A stretch of DNA of 64,000 bases from Campanula takesimana (taxonomy: Eukaryota > Streptophyta > Magnoliopsida > Asterales > Campanulaceae), in the NCBI GenBank assembly GCA_026119855.1, contig JAOWBW010001053.1:248001-312000 (forward strand). Direction: 5' to 3'. This document shows, in pieces, positions 44,771 to 56,694 of this stretch. Below the pieces are notes generated by a model. The model worked only from the letters and a program-made list of their open reading frames with translations, was not told where the DNA came from and ran no database searches. The position numbers were made by a program, and so were the translations under genes. Positions within the stretch are counted from its first letter, which is position 1, and each line of letters begins with the position of its first letter.

Positions 44771-46365
44771 TGTTGGTCCCAAAGACACAACAAGGGTATG
44801 AAAAGAGGCTAGAGGGGGGGGGGGGTGAATAGCCTATTAAAATTTCAACCCTTTTTCAAATTCAACCAAGTGCTTACAATCTTGAGTTTTGCGGTCAAGT
44901 AATAAACCGTGCGGTCAAGGTGTAATATGCACAGCGGAAGTTTTCGATGGAAATAAGGTAGAGTTGTTTTTGACAAAATCTCTAAGGAACACCAGAACTC
45001 ACGGTCAACCAAGTTGCGGTCAAGTGAGTCCAGTCAAGGTAAGTGCGGTCAATAGAAATGCGGTCAAGAGATTTGTGGTCAGATGGTTGAGAGATTGAAA
45101 GTTGTTGTCTTAGAAGTTTTGGCCAAATATAAGTTAGTCAGATTTTTAACTTAGGCAATGTGGAGAACAAACAAACACAATTCACAATACGTTTGAATAT
45201 CTGTAAGATCAAATACTAAACGACAAACAAAGTTAATATGAACAATGAAGAACAAGATGAACAATACTTGAAAGTAAATTTGCAGAAAATAAAATGACAC
45301 AAGTATTTGGAAAGGTTCGATCTGTTGAAAAGATCTACGTCCTTTACCAAGATGGTCAGTCTTGGATTTTGAATGGAGGTATATATTGATTCTTGAGTGT
45401 ACAGATTACAGAGATGAAGTATTGAATCAACACCTACTTTCTATGAAGAACAAATCCTATTAGACCAGTGTATCCCTTTTGATTCAATCTAAGTGATTGA
45501 TCAATTGGGGTGAGTGTGTGTGTAAGAATCTGAAGCTTTTTGAAATCTATATGATTTAGAGCCTAAAGAATCTTATGTGTTACAAGGCTTGAGATGACTT
45601 GATTGTTGCTGGAGATCTTTGAAGGTTTGAATGTGAGTTCTTTGAAGATTCAAAGGATTCTGGAAATCTTGCGTATGATCTTCAATCACCAAGTATTTCA
45701 ACAGCAATTTCTCTCTTAGAATCTCAGCATGGTTCAATGAAGAACTTAAGGGCTATTTATAGCCTTGAATGAGAAAATAGCTGTTGGATTTACTTGGGCT
45801 CCAAGTTGAAGGACAATGAGTTGTTGAATTCTGATTGGAGCTCAATCTGAGTTTGTCCTTTTTGCAGATAAGAGGTGGTCCCACTTAGATGAATTTCAAA
45901 TTTGAATTACTTGGGATCCAAGTTCTGCAACGTTCTAAACTAACCATAGTTTGACCATGGTTAAGTTTTAACAAACTTGGGTTCTTGGACAACTTCATAA
46001 TTTGCGGTCAAGGCCTCACGGTCGAGTGTCTTGCGGTCGAGGGGTCAGATGTGACCTGTTAAGATATGCCACAAAGCTCACGGTCACTGACTTCCGGTCA
46101 AGTGATTCACGGTCCAGTGGTCTTCCACGGTCAGGTGGTCTACCACGGTCAAGTGAATTCACGGTCGAGGTCTTGACCACTAAAATTCCAGACTTAGAAA
46201 ATTTTCAGCCTATCAATCTAAAGCCTATACTATCAAAGTGGACTATTCTAAAATGAAGTTTAACACTTCTTACAATATATCCTAAAGTCCACAAAAGATA
46301 AAATTAGGTTATGGGATAAATCAAATCTAGGTAATAGGAGTGGTTTATAATAAGCATACCCAACA
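44771..46365 (-). repeat. Solo LTR inside D, W-box-like repeat array
   Basis: This 1595-bp insertion has TG...CA ends (TGTTGGTCCC and ACCCAACA on the plus strand) and CTTAC duplications (44766-44770 and 46366-46370). No primer site, polypurine tract or coding frame is inside, so it is most likely a solo LTR left by LTR-LTR recombination. The minus orientation is proposed because TATAAATA then lies downstream of a motif cluster. K (to 58143) ends in the same way (CATACCCAACA). A run of 12 G lies near 44814-44825. Confidence 0.85.
45754..46172 (-). promoter_or_regulatory. Solo LTR promoter: TATA box and TTGACCG words
   Basis: On the minus strand TATAAATA (45754-45761) is preceded by a cluster of TTGACCG(C/T/G) and related words between 46003 and 46172. 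A second cluster with six GGTCAA copies lies at 44892-45070. TTGAC(C/T) is the established W-box bound by WRKY factors; function here is inference. Confidence 0.5.
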
Positions 46366-46371
46366 CTTACC

Positions 46372-49300
46372 TTAAACAAAAAGCCACGGAAATTTCCTCT
46401 CTATCTCATCTCGAAGCTCCCACGTCGACTCCTCGATGTTATGATTCCTCCAAAAAACTCGAACCAACGCAATGCTTTTGCTCCTCAACTCTTGGACTTT
46501 AGAATCTAAGATCCGAACCGGTCGTTCCTCATAAGTCATATCCGGCTCGATATCCTCCGGTACCCTCGGTAACACGTGCGATGGATCATGAACATACTTC
46601 CGAAGCATAGAAACGTGAAAGACATTATGTAACCGGTCCAAAGATGGCGGTAACGCAAGACGATACGCTAAAAGTCCAACCTTTCCCAAAATCTCAAACG
46701 GGCCAATAAACCTCGGAGCCAATTTACCCTTCTTCCCGAACCTTCGGATACCCACCTTCTGAGATACTTTCAAGAACACAAGATCACCGGTCTGAAAACT
46801 AAGATCTTGTCTTCGGTTATCTGCGTAGCTCTTATGTCGACTCTGGGCTGTTTTCAATCTATCCCGGATAACTCTAACCTTTTCAACTGAATCCTGAAGC
46901 AAATCAATACCCACAATCTTAGCTTCACCAACCTCATCCCAACAAATAGGCGATCTACACTTTCTTCCATACAAGGCCTCAAACGGTGCCATCTCGATAC
47001 TAGCCTGATAACTGTTGTTGTAAGAGAACTCCACTAACGGTAGGTGCGAATCCCAAGAATCGGAGAAGTCTATCGCACAAGCTCACAACATATCCTCCAA
47101 AATCTGAATAGTCCTCTCGGATTGACCATCGGTCTGAGGATGAAAAGCCGTACTGAATAGCAAATCTGTACCCAAAGCTTCCTGAAACGCCTTCCAGAAT
47201 CTAGAAGTAAACCTCGGGTCTCGATCTGACACAATACTAACCGGAACCCCATGCAATCTAACGATCTCATCGATATAAAGGGTCGCAAGCTTCTCCATCG
47301 AATATCTGATGTCAATAGGCAAGAAATGGGCACTCTTGGTCAATCTATCAACTATTACCTAAACACTGTCATACTTCCTACGGGTATGAGGTAGTCCCGT
47401 AACGAAATCCATAGTCACGTGCTCCCATTTCCACTCGGGAATCTCTAACGGCTGAAGTAATCCCGCGGGTCTCTGATGCTCGGCTTTGACCTGCTGACAA
47501 GTTAAACACTTCGAAACGTACTCGGCTATTTCCCTCTTCATATTAATCCACCAAAATTGTTGCTTCAAATCCTGATACATCTTCGTACTACCCGGATGAA
47601 TAGTATACCTCGATTTGTTACCCTCATCTAACACTTGCCTCTTTATCCCACCAACATCGGGTACGCACAAACGACCACGGAAAGTCAACACCCCATTCGA
47701 ACTCCTAGAAAAATCCTCGAATTTCTTTTCCTTCATTTTACCCATTACCTTCACTAACTCGGGATCTTCTTTCTGAGCTTCCTTTATTATTTGATTTAGG
47801 GTCGGAGACACCCTAATATTCGCAAAAATAGCCCCATGTCTCGATTCACGAGGAGACCAATCTCGAACATCCTCAAGCATTTTCCATTCCCGAACCATCA
47901 TCGAAGCCACATAAGATTTCCTACTAATCGCATCGGCTACCACATTCGCCTTCCCCGGATGATAAGAAATCGTGCAATCATAATCCTTCAACAATTCCAT
48001 CCATCGGCGCTGTCTATTATTCAACTCTTTCTGGGAGAAAAGGTACTTCAAACTCTTGTGATCGGTAAAAATTTTAAACTTCGCCCCATAAAGGTAGTGC
48101 TTCCATTTGTGCAACGCAAAGACTATCGCCGCCAATTCCATATCATGAGTCGGGTAATTCTGTTCACTCGGGCTCAACTTCCTCGAAGCATAAGCAATTA
48201 CTTTCCCGTTCTGCATCAACACACAACCCAAACCCTCTTTCGAAGCATCACTGTAAATAACTAGACCATCACTCCCATTAGGCAAAGTCAAGATCGGTGC
48301 GGTAGTCAACCTCTTCTTCAATTCCTCGAAACTCTTGTCACATTTCTCGGTCCACACAAACGGGACATTCTTCCTGGTCAACTGAGTCATCGGAGTAGCA
48401 ATCCTCGAAAACCCCATCTTAGACGGATCCACAGAAATCCCATCTTTAGAAATAACATGACCCAGAAATGACACCTTCTCGAGCCAAAATTCGCACTTAC
48501 TGAACTTCGCAAATAATTTCTCCCTCGCAGGAACGGATAAAACTGTCCTCAAGTGTTGCTCGTACTCCTCTCTAGATTTAGAGTAGACGAGTATATCATC
48601 AATAAAGACCACTACGAACGAGTCAAGATAAGGATGGAAAACTCGGTTCATCAAATCCATAAACACTGCCGGCGCGTTAGTCAACCCAAACGGCATAACC
48701 GAGAATTCATAATGACCATACCGAGTGCGAAAGGCAGTCTTCGGAATATCCTCCGATCGAACCTTCAACTGATGGTACCCACTCCTCAAATCAAGTTTAG
48801 AGAAAACCACGGACCCTTGAAGCTGATCAAATAAATCATCGATGCGCGGTAGAGGATACTTGTTCTTCACCGTAACCTGATTCAACTTTCTGTAATCGAT
48901 GCACAATCTCAAGGAACCGTCTTTCTTCCGCACGAACAAAACCGGTGCTCCCCACGGGGAAACACTAGGGTGGATAAACCCTCGATCAAGCAACTCTTGC
49001 AACTGAACCTTTAACTCCTTCAACTCTGCGGGAGCCAATCTATAAGGTGCTTTCGAAATTGGAGCCGTACCCGGAAAAAGGTCTATACAAAACTCAATCT
49101 CACGATCGGGAGGCATATTATACTCAGTAGAGAAAACATCGGGAAATTCCCGAACTACCCGAACACTATCCAAACTAGGGGATTCTCTCCTAGTATCAAG
49201 AACACTAGCCAAATACCCCTCACAACCACTATGCAATAATTTTCTCGCTTTCATAAAAGAAATTAAGCGAACCTTTCTACTCAGAGGACTAGCCTCAAGC

Positions 49301-50733
49301 CCAAATTTAGGCACATCGGGAATAGAAAAAGTAACAGTTTTCTTACGGCAATCAACGGAAGCATGAAACTTGCTCAACCAATCCATACCCAAAATGACAT
49401 CAAAGTCTTGGATAGGAAGAACTACCAAATCCGCACAAAGGACACGACCACAAATAACCACATCACAAGCACGAAAGACTCGATCAGAAATTAAGCATTC
49501 TCCTATAGGGGTCGACACCTCTAGCACGTACGGTAAAGACTCGAATGCAGCATTTAACATAGAAGCAAATTGCACAGAAATGTATGAATGAGATGATCCT
49601 GGATCTACTAACGCTCGTGCGCTCACATTAGACACAGAAACAATACCTCCAATAACCGAAGGATCATCGGTCGCCTGTTGTTGATTCATGGCATAAATCT
49701 TTCCTTGAACTTTGGGCTTCCCATCCCTTTTCTGACCCAGATTAGTACCAACCCCTGACCCGGATGACTGACCTCGGTACCTCGTGCACTCTCTCGCAAA
49801 GTGCCCCATTTCACCACAATTGGTGCACTTGCCTTGCTTTTTCCAACACCTATCCTCCGAATGGCCTACCTTCTGACAAAAGGTACAAGGCTTCCTAATC
49901 TGAATCCCCGGAGTAGTACCCAGATTCCTCGGTGTGGTTTGCCCCTTAAACTGAGATGATGCTCCAGGGTTACCTCGGTTGTCAGAACGGTGTTGAGGTT
50001 GAGATTTAGCATGGCTTCCCGGTTTACTCGTATTCACAACTTCGGTCTTCCTTTTGTGCTCCCCAATATCTTGCTCTATCAAGTAGGCTCGGTCTACCGC
50101 ATCTTGGAATGTCACTATCCGTTGGGCAATAAGTTGAGTACGGATGGAGGTCTTCAATCCCCGAATGAATCTCATAGCTTTTTGTTCCTCGGTCCTCACC
50201 AAATAGTCGCAATACCGGGCTAATTCTATGAACTTAGCCGAGTACTGGGCTATAGACAACAAACCTTGCTCCAAGTTGAGAAGCTCGATCTCCTTTCGGT
50301 TTTGATCAACAACCGGAATGAAATGCTCTTTAAACTTAAGCACAAACAACTCCCACGCATACACCGTGTGGGTATCATCCCAACTAGCTTTGACACCTTT
50401 CCACCAATGCTCGGCGGCTCCCACAAGTTTGTAAGCCGCGAACCGGACCTTGTCCTCATCCGTGCAACCAAATACCTCATAAATCTTCTCCATCGACTCA
50501 ATCCATAACTCCGCTTTTCTTACATCGGGTTCCCCATTGAATTCAACCGGTTTCAACTTCAGAAATTGCTCTAATCCATAGCGGGGTGGTGCTTGTTCTA
50601 CCCTCGGACCTTGATCATGTATGGCCTTCATGGCCGCCTCGAACATGCCTTGAAACAAAGCACGTGCTTCTTCCCTTGTATCATTCTGATTCTGTGCCCC
50701 ACTAGTACCTCCTCTGTTTCTTCTTCCAGACAT
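46372..50733 (-). pseudogene. gag-pol: D gag-pol with chromodomain; two stops and one 90-bp deletion
   Basis: One continuous frame of 1453 codons from ATG at 50733 to the stop at 46372. It is interrupted by TAG at 47359-47361 (TGG in C, inside the integrase core) and TGA at 47083-47085 (CGA in C). The order is as in C: Gag, two zinc knuckles (CTFCQKVGHSEDRC, CTNCGEMGHFAREC), protease with VDPGSSHSYIS, reverse transcriptase with MPFGLTNAP and FIDDILVYSK, RNase H, integrase and chromodomain-like end. Near 48415 about 31 residues of C (from IEAIVDWKRPES to GYYRRFIE) are replaced by one Met, an in-frame loss after the reverse transcriptase palm. No frameshift is seen. The first 1124 codons are open. 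Confidence 0.93.
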
Positions 50734-50835
50734 TGCGAGTAATTACCTGCATAAGACATCAACCGTTAATCACTCCGCACACTACTACCCTCCTAGGTCA
50801 AGCTAATCCACCTATACTTATACTTAGAGCTAATG

Positions 50836-50853
50836 CCATAGCTTTGATACCAA
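50836..50853 (-). other. Primer binding site of D
   Basis: On the minus strand TTGGTATCAAAGCTATGG follows the 5' LTR, one base different from the site of C (A for G). Confidence 0.85.
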
Positions 50854-50854
50854 C

Positions 50855-52943
50855 TGTCGCGACCCCGGACCCCGCGGGCCCGAGACCGCGAGCTGGACGT
50901 CGACTTAAACAATAAACTCTAAAATAATGGAGATAAAATTTTCCTTTTATACTAAAAAAAATGATAACACAAGGTTTTGTAAATCAACTTGAACAACAAA
51001 GTAAAACTAGTATAAACTCCATAAGCTTATACACCAAAGTTACAAAATACACAAATCCTAGTGACGTCAATGTTTGGTACAAATATCCCCAAAAGGTTAC
51101 ACATTGATATAATGTAAACCAACCTATAACAACTTTCCCCAAAAGAATGTATCCACACTCGACGTCCTCTTTCTCGTGATCAGCGAGACTAATCCTTAGC
51201 ACCTGGGGGAGGTTAAGGAAAAACAAAGATAAAGGAAAGGGGGTGAGATAAATCTCAATAAGTTACTAATGCAACTACATGACATGCTATGATACAATAT
51301 ACAATAATAAATCATAGATAGCACGTAGCAGTTATCACATAACAGATAGCAGCGGAAATAAACACATAACAAAGGATATAGCCAAGGTTTTCCAAACCGG
51401 TACATCCAAATAAAGGATCGCTGCGCAGCTTCAATAATCAACCAATCAACATCTTCTTAATAGCATGAAAGCTGAAGAGAAACCCCCGGTATCGGAACAA
51501 TAACCATAAGAGTGTCACAAAGGACAAGAGCCATGCCACAAAGTCATGCTCGGTAGCTAGATACATTCCCAAAGGAAGCTAACTTATCCCTTCCATGGCC
51601 AATCTGGAAAAGGGGGTATAGAAGGGGGCAAAACAATGGTCAACATTATAATGGACTTGGCTTTGCCATTATAATCTTTCCAATCGCCCGATGCAACAAA
51701 TATGCCAGCTGGGCTTCCAATTAAATGCTAAGTAATAGTATTTTAGCATGAATAAACAACTTAAGGTTCCAAAGTAGGGAACCATACCAAGAAGTCACCA
51801 AGAAAGTGAAATGAACCAACAACACACAATTAAAGTGTTCCAATAATCTCAATTAACACTTAATCAATTTCCATCACAAACTTCATCACAAAAGACCCAA
51901 TTCTATCACTAGAGTGTCCTACAATGTTCACTAAGGTCAACTAGAAGGACACCCAAGACTTAGACCAAAACGCATTCTTCAATCACACAAACCAACAAAT
52001 GAAAACTTTCAGATGTTCTGTGCGGCCACCCACCAGGGACTGTGCGGTCGCCCAAACAAGCCCTCAAACAAGAACAAAAGCTTTCAGATAGATGTGCGGT
52101 CGCCCAGACATTTTTAGGCGGTCGCCCAATCTTCTGAACTGCTGGAATTCGGGAAGAACAAACTGGGTTCTTCCATTTTCATACCAAAACACATTTCAAC
52201 CAAAATCCAACCCTCTAACTAGCCTACTAATGTACCAAAACAACTTATAAGTCCAAAAAGACTCATACAACAACCAAAATCAAGAATCAAACCCAACATT
52301 CATAAAATCACCATTTTTGACCAAAACTCAAATAAATTCCAAATAAATTCTAAACTCAACCAAACTTCAAATATAACAACAAAAGCATTATATGAACATG
52401 ATATGAACATTTTAACATCAAAATGGGGGAAAAGTAACTTACTTGAAAATTCTCAAAGATGACGGAATTCAATTCTTTTTGGTTCTACGCGATCTTATCG
52501 ACGATCTAAACACATTTCGAGTTTTAAGAAATGAAAGATTATGAGAGGAAGAGGAAGTAAATGAAGAGAGAAGAGAGAAAGAAATGTTTACCTTTTTTCT
52601 TTTTTTTTTTGAGAGAGAGGGAGAAATGGGCTGGGAATGGGATGGAGTAGGGTGAGGGAGAAGGAGGTGTAGGGAGAGGGTAGGAGTATGATTTAAAAAA
52701 ACTTACACATAGACCCCCTCCTCAATACTACCCAACTCAATACTCCCCACTAACAATTAAGACCCAATATTTCTACACTAGCACAAATGACCCAAATAAA
52801 ATGCTAGGTATAAATCATTATGAAACATAAAATGCACACATTAATATTTAAATAAATAATAATTTAAATAAATAAATAAGCAAATAAATAAATAATAATT
52901 ATTTAATATTAATAAAATAGAGCCTAGATTTCGGGTCGTGACA
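50855..52943 (-). repeat. 5' LTR of D
   Basis: The LTR is 2089 bp and nearly identical to 42629-44722; the poly-G/C run is shorter and interrupted (GGGGGAGG). The GC cassette lies at 52018-52133. Confidence 0.95.
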
Positions 52944-53060
52944 CCCAAATGCCTTAGCCTCTGACCCCTTGGTGTCATGCCCAAATGCCTTCGCCTCTGA
53001 CCGAATGAGTGTCATGCCCGAACCTTCGCCTCTGACCGAATGAGTGTCATGCCCGAGTTT
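52944..53060 (+). repeat. 36-bp tandem array in A, right of D
   Basis: This is the continuation of 42421-42628 with the same CCTCTGACC...GTGTCATGCCC units. The first five bases repeat the D target duplication. Confidence 0.85.
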
Positions 53061-53280
53061 CCCACCCGACCTCGACGGTCGTCTATAGGTTTGAGTAGCC
53101 TTAAATCTCTCACCCCGAACTACGTTAGGCTTGATTCCCCGCGAACGGGATACATAGGAATCCTACACTACTAGGACCAGCTATGCAACCAAAATCGGTT
53201 AAAGCCATCGTCCCGTCAGATTGGGATGCTTATTTTTATCGACAACCCCGCTCCTTCGAAGCGACGTTGCCGAGGGGCTC
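53061..53280 (+). mobile_element. 3' end of A interior with polypurine tract
   Basis: CGAACTACGTTAGGCTTGATT, GGATACATAGGAATCC and a final CCGAGGGGCTC polypurine tract (53270-53280) lead into the 3' LTR. The first two phrases match the reverse complement of 6020-6085 in L. Confidence 0.75.
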
Positions 53281-54784
53281 TGTAAGTACCCCAATCTGAA
53301 ACCGACCTATCTTAGAGGTAGCCTTAGCACCGTTTCTGGGATAAGATGATAGGCCAGGACCTCCCTAGGATAAACTATAAATTCCAGGACTACTCTGGTA
53401 TAAAATCGGAAAAATCCAGAAGCTCGCCAAGCTGAGCTGTACGGATGATTTGGGAACTAGAGGGGCCTAGCCGTACGGCTGGTTTGGGCGCCCTCATTCC
53501 CTATAAATAGAACCCCTTGCTGATCATTTCAGGGGGGAGATATACACATTAGAAAGGTCACTCTGCTGGAATTTCCACAGAGAAAGAGTGAGAGTGATCA
53601 CATACAAAAAAGGAGAGAAGAAAGGAAGATTGGCCTTAACCATCATAGGTAAAGCCACCTCCCCCCTCCTTTCTCTTCATCTTACTCCTATTTTCTTTCT
53701 TGTATCTTGGTTATACATGTATTTACTATTCATTCATGCAAAGACTTGTCCATTTCAAGCACCTTTTGTTTCTTGCAAGACTTGTCCATTATCAAGCACT
53801 ATATATATCTATCTATTACATTACTATCTTGTCCAAGCTATGAGAAGTTCAAAGGTGCCCTCCATACCTTGTATGGAAGAGGTTCTAAACCTAGACACTC
53901 ATGGACTTGTTGATTGTCATTTATATTCTTTATTTATTTAAATGTTGTGCTTGTTTGGCCATGATAATCATGAGGATGGTGGAACCTTAGTGTCCATCAT
54001 TTTCCTCTTTGATTTAGCCTCAAAATCCCACTTTTGGGTCATAAAGATCCAATCTTTATGTGTTATTTTGACTCTTGGAAGGATTTTAAGTCATAAGATG
54101 TCATCTTGGTGATAAAGTTCCAATCTTTATTCACCAAATGACCAACTTTGGTCCAAAGGGGACATTCATCAACTCTCTTGATTTTCTCCTATGATTGCTC
54201 ATGATCACACCCAAATATTTGTCTTTGGGGACCAAGTGATGATCATTTAGCATAGGAATGATGTTATAAAACTTGTAAAATGATTTCTTGCAAACTGGGA
54301 TCACAAACAGTTTGTCCAGCTTCAGACAGAATACCCTGTTTCTGTTCTGAACTGGACTGTTCATGAGCAAACTATAAAACCCCAGGATCGCCTCCTCCAG
54401 CCGTACGGCTACTTTAGGTAGAAGGGAAAAATTGTCTGATTTGCCCTCTGACCTTTATCTTATCACTCAAGGCCCCCTTTTCAGCCGAGTTTCTCAAATA
54501 AAATCAATAACAGAATGTTTTCCGTTAAATACACACACACACATATGCACATTTTAACTAACTTAGGGAGACTCGGCTTTGTCCGAGGCAACTTGAGAGG
54601 ACGTAAAAACTCCTCCCAAGTTGTAACCTGACCTCCGAACCTTTGAACTCAAACCTTTGTCATTTTGTTGGGTTTAAAATTAACAAAATGTGGCGACTCC
54701 GTTAAATTTGACCGGTTCCCGTGTTTGGCATTTTGTCCTCGTGCGAACCTCGCGTGTTTCGCCCCCGAGGACGGGATCCTTACA
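53281..54784 (+). repeat. 3' LTR of A
   Basis: The LTR is 1504 bp with the same ends as the 5' LTR, and is followed by the GTTAG duplication (54785-54789). Confidence 0.95.
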
Positions 54785-55597
54785 GTTAGGTTACGAGATG
54801 GAAAGTACTTAAACACCCATCTCGCCCGACTAATGTCGGTCTTGCTTGATCAAAGTCTACATAAAATAAATGTTCTTCTTGTTCTTGATGATAAAAAAAG
54901 GGGGTTTAAAAAAGGTGTTTGGAATGTAGGGAGATGACTCCTTGACCAACTTCAATGGAATGGAGCGATCAATGGTGTCATGTCCCAAGATGATTTGGGT
55001 GATTGCACGATTGATTAAAGTAAAAGAAAGAGATGAAGTAGAGAAGATGGAGGAAGATGAACTTTTACCTATGCTTCAAAGATCTTCAAACACTTCTTGG
55101 TGACTTCCTTGAAAAAGCCTTGGAAATGATTTTGGTATAGTTTGTATACAGAGAATTCTTTGGTCCAAAAGAGTGCTAAAAAGGTGTCCTTTGAAAGGGT
55201 GGCAAAGGGATGTTTTTATAGGTGAAAACAAATGTTTTTGGTGCCAAAACTCAGTCACCAAGAAATCTTTCCAGGGCAAAATCATGTAAAATGAGGAAGG
55301 GAGGGATTCTTGGATAGAAATCTGTAACTGACGCCCAGTGGCGCGTGCTTCCCACCTTGGGGGGCGGAAGGCGCGCGCTTCTGACTCCTATGGTCGGAGG
55401 CGTGCGACTTAGAGAAGGCATTTTTGACAGAATGGACTAGAAAGTTAGCCCTGTTATTCAGTTTAGTCCCTGGACTTAACGAAGTCAGTCAGGAACTTAA
55501 CGGAAGTAACAGAAACTAACGAGAAACACTTAAAAGAGGGAGAAACACAAGATCAACCTTGCAACCGGGGTGAGCGGTCCAAGGCGGGGTGTCTACA
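54785..55597 (-). repeat. 5' LTR of B, outer part
   Basis: This resumes the LTR of B after A and ends GGCGGGGTGTCTACA at 55597 (the U3 start TGTAGACACCCC in element sense). Together with 21408-21587 it gives about 988 bp. GCGCGTGC/GCGCGCGCTT words lie at about 55335-55400, and a TATA-like TATAAAAA lies near 55213-55220 on the minus strand. Confidence 0.88.
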
Positions 55598-55639
55598 ATT
55601 ACATATACAAATTAGATCCAAATTATCAATACACATAAT

Positions 55640-56629
55640 TGTAAGGATCCCGCCCCCGCGCGGAAAACGCGACGAGTATGGGGGCGAAACGCCAAACACG
55701 GTTATCACGCAAAACATAACGGAGTCGCCACATTTGTTAATTATTTAACCCAACAAATGGAAAGGTTAGAGATTCTATTAGTTCGGATGTTAGGTTACGC
55801 CTTGGGAAGAGTTATACGTCACCCAAGCCGCCTCGGATAGGACCGAGTCTCCCTAACGTTAGTTAACAAAGTGCATGTGTGTGTGTGTATTTCAAAAACG
55901 AGAAAAACTGACTTTTAACAAAACTGGTTAATTATTTAACAGAAAAGGGGTTATTTTGCAAACATTCTGACCAGAAAAGGAAAAAACCTGAAAATGCACT
56001 CCCCGGCCAAAGTAGCCGTACGGATGGGGAGGGCATTCCAGGGATTTTTGACAGTTTATCAGAAAACTGTCCAGTTTCAGACAAAACAAAGTGTTCTTGC
56101 TGAAACTGGACTGAAATGATTATTTTCAATTATTTTCCTTAACAAAAACATGGATTTAATAATCCCTATGTCATTGATCACAAATTAGACACCAAAAACA
56201 AAGGTTTTGGGTGTGATTAAGACAATCATTGGGGGACCTTTTGAGAAAGGTGATGAACATGCCCTTCGGGCCAAAATTGCCATTTGATGAGTAAAGATTG
56301 AAACTTTACCATCAAAATGGACTTTTTATGAAAGATTAACCTTGAGGGACAACAAAAACAACATAAAGATCCAATCTTTATGACCCAATCTTAGGGATTT
56401 TTGGCTAGATCAAGGTTGGGATGATAAAGATTGAGCCTTTATCCCCCAACATGATCATCATGGCCTAGTTTGTGGAATACTAACATAAAGACATGAGCTT
56501 TCACCTTGATAAAGAGATCTTTAAGCCATTTAGAACAAAGAAATCAAACCATGATCATCCTTAGGTTTGAACCTCTTTCACACAAAAGTATGAAGGGCAC
56601 CTTGAATCATGCTCATGGTTTGGTTCACA

Positions 56630-56694
<65 letters not shown>

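Larger units (their letters stand above)
42629..52943 (-). mobile_element. Element D: Tekay/Del-like chromovirus, same family as C, minus strand
   Basis: The LTRs are 42629-44722 (3') and 50855-52943 (5'), with duplications CCCAA at 42624-42628 and 52944-52948. The primer site is GGTATCAAAGC-type and one gag-pol frame is present, with two stops and an in-frame deletion. A solo LTR sits between chromodomain and 3' LTR. D is 10.3 kb, or about 8.7 kb without the insert. Coding homology to C is close along the whole length. Confidence 0.95.
21588..54784 (+). mobile_element. Element A: about 14 kb non-autonomous Tat-like retrotransposon with nested C and D
   Basis: The 5' LTR (21588-23092) and 3' LTR (53281-54784) are nearly identical and flanked by matching GTTAG (21583-21587 and 54785-54789). 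Removing C and D with their duplications leaves about 14.0 kb: LTRs of 1.5 kb, a primer site, a leader, one gag-like frame (34428-35669), several tandem arrays and a polypurine tract. No protease, reverse transcriptase, RNase H or integrase is present, so movement would need enzymes from another element. A2 and the LTR H are relatives in this window. Confidence 0.92.
14964..55597 (-). mobile_element. Element B (Tat/Ogre-like Gypsy, minus strand), split by A
   Basis: B reads right to left. Its 5' LTR is in two parts (54790-55597 and 21408-21587, separated by the insertion of A). Then come the primer site, leader, gag-protease, reverse transcriptase, RNase H and a second archaeal-type RNase H, which is broken at 14964 where F begins. 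Integrase and 3' LTR are not found left of F, so they were deleted rather than displaced. Outer flank at the 5' end is ATTAC (55598-55602). The dual RNase H and TGGCGACTCCGCTGGGG primer site place B in the Tat/Ogre group. Confidence 0.85.
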
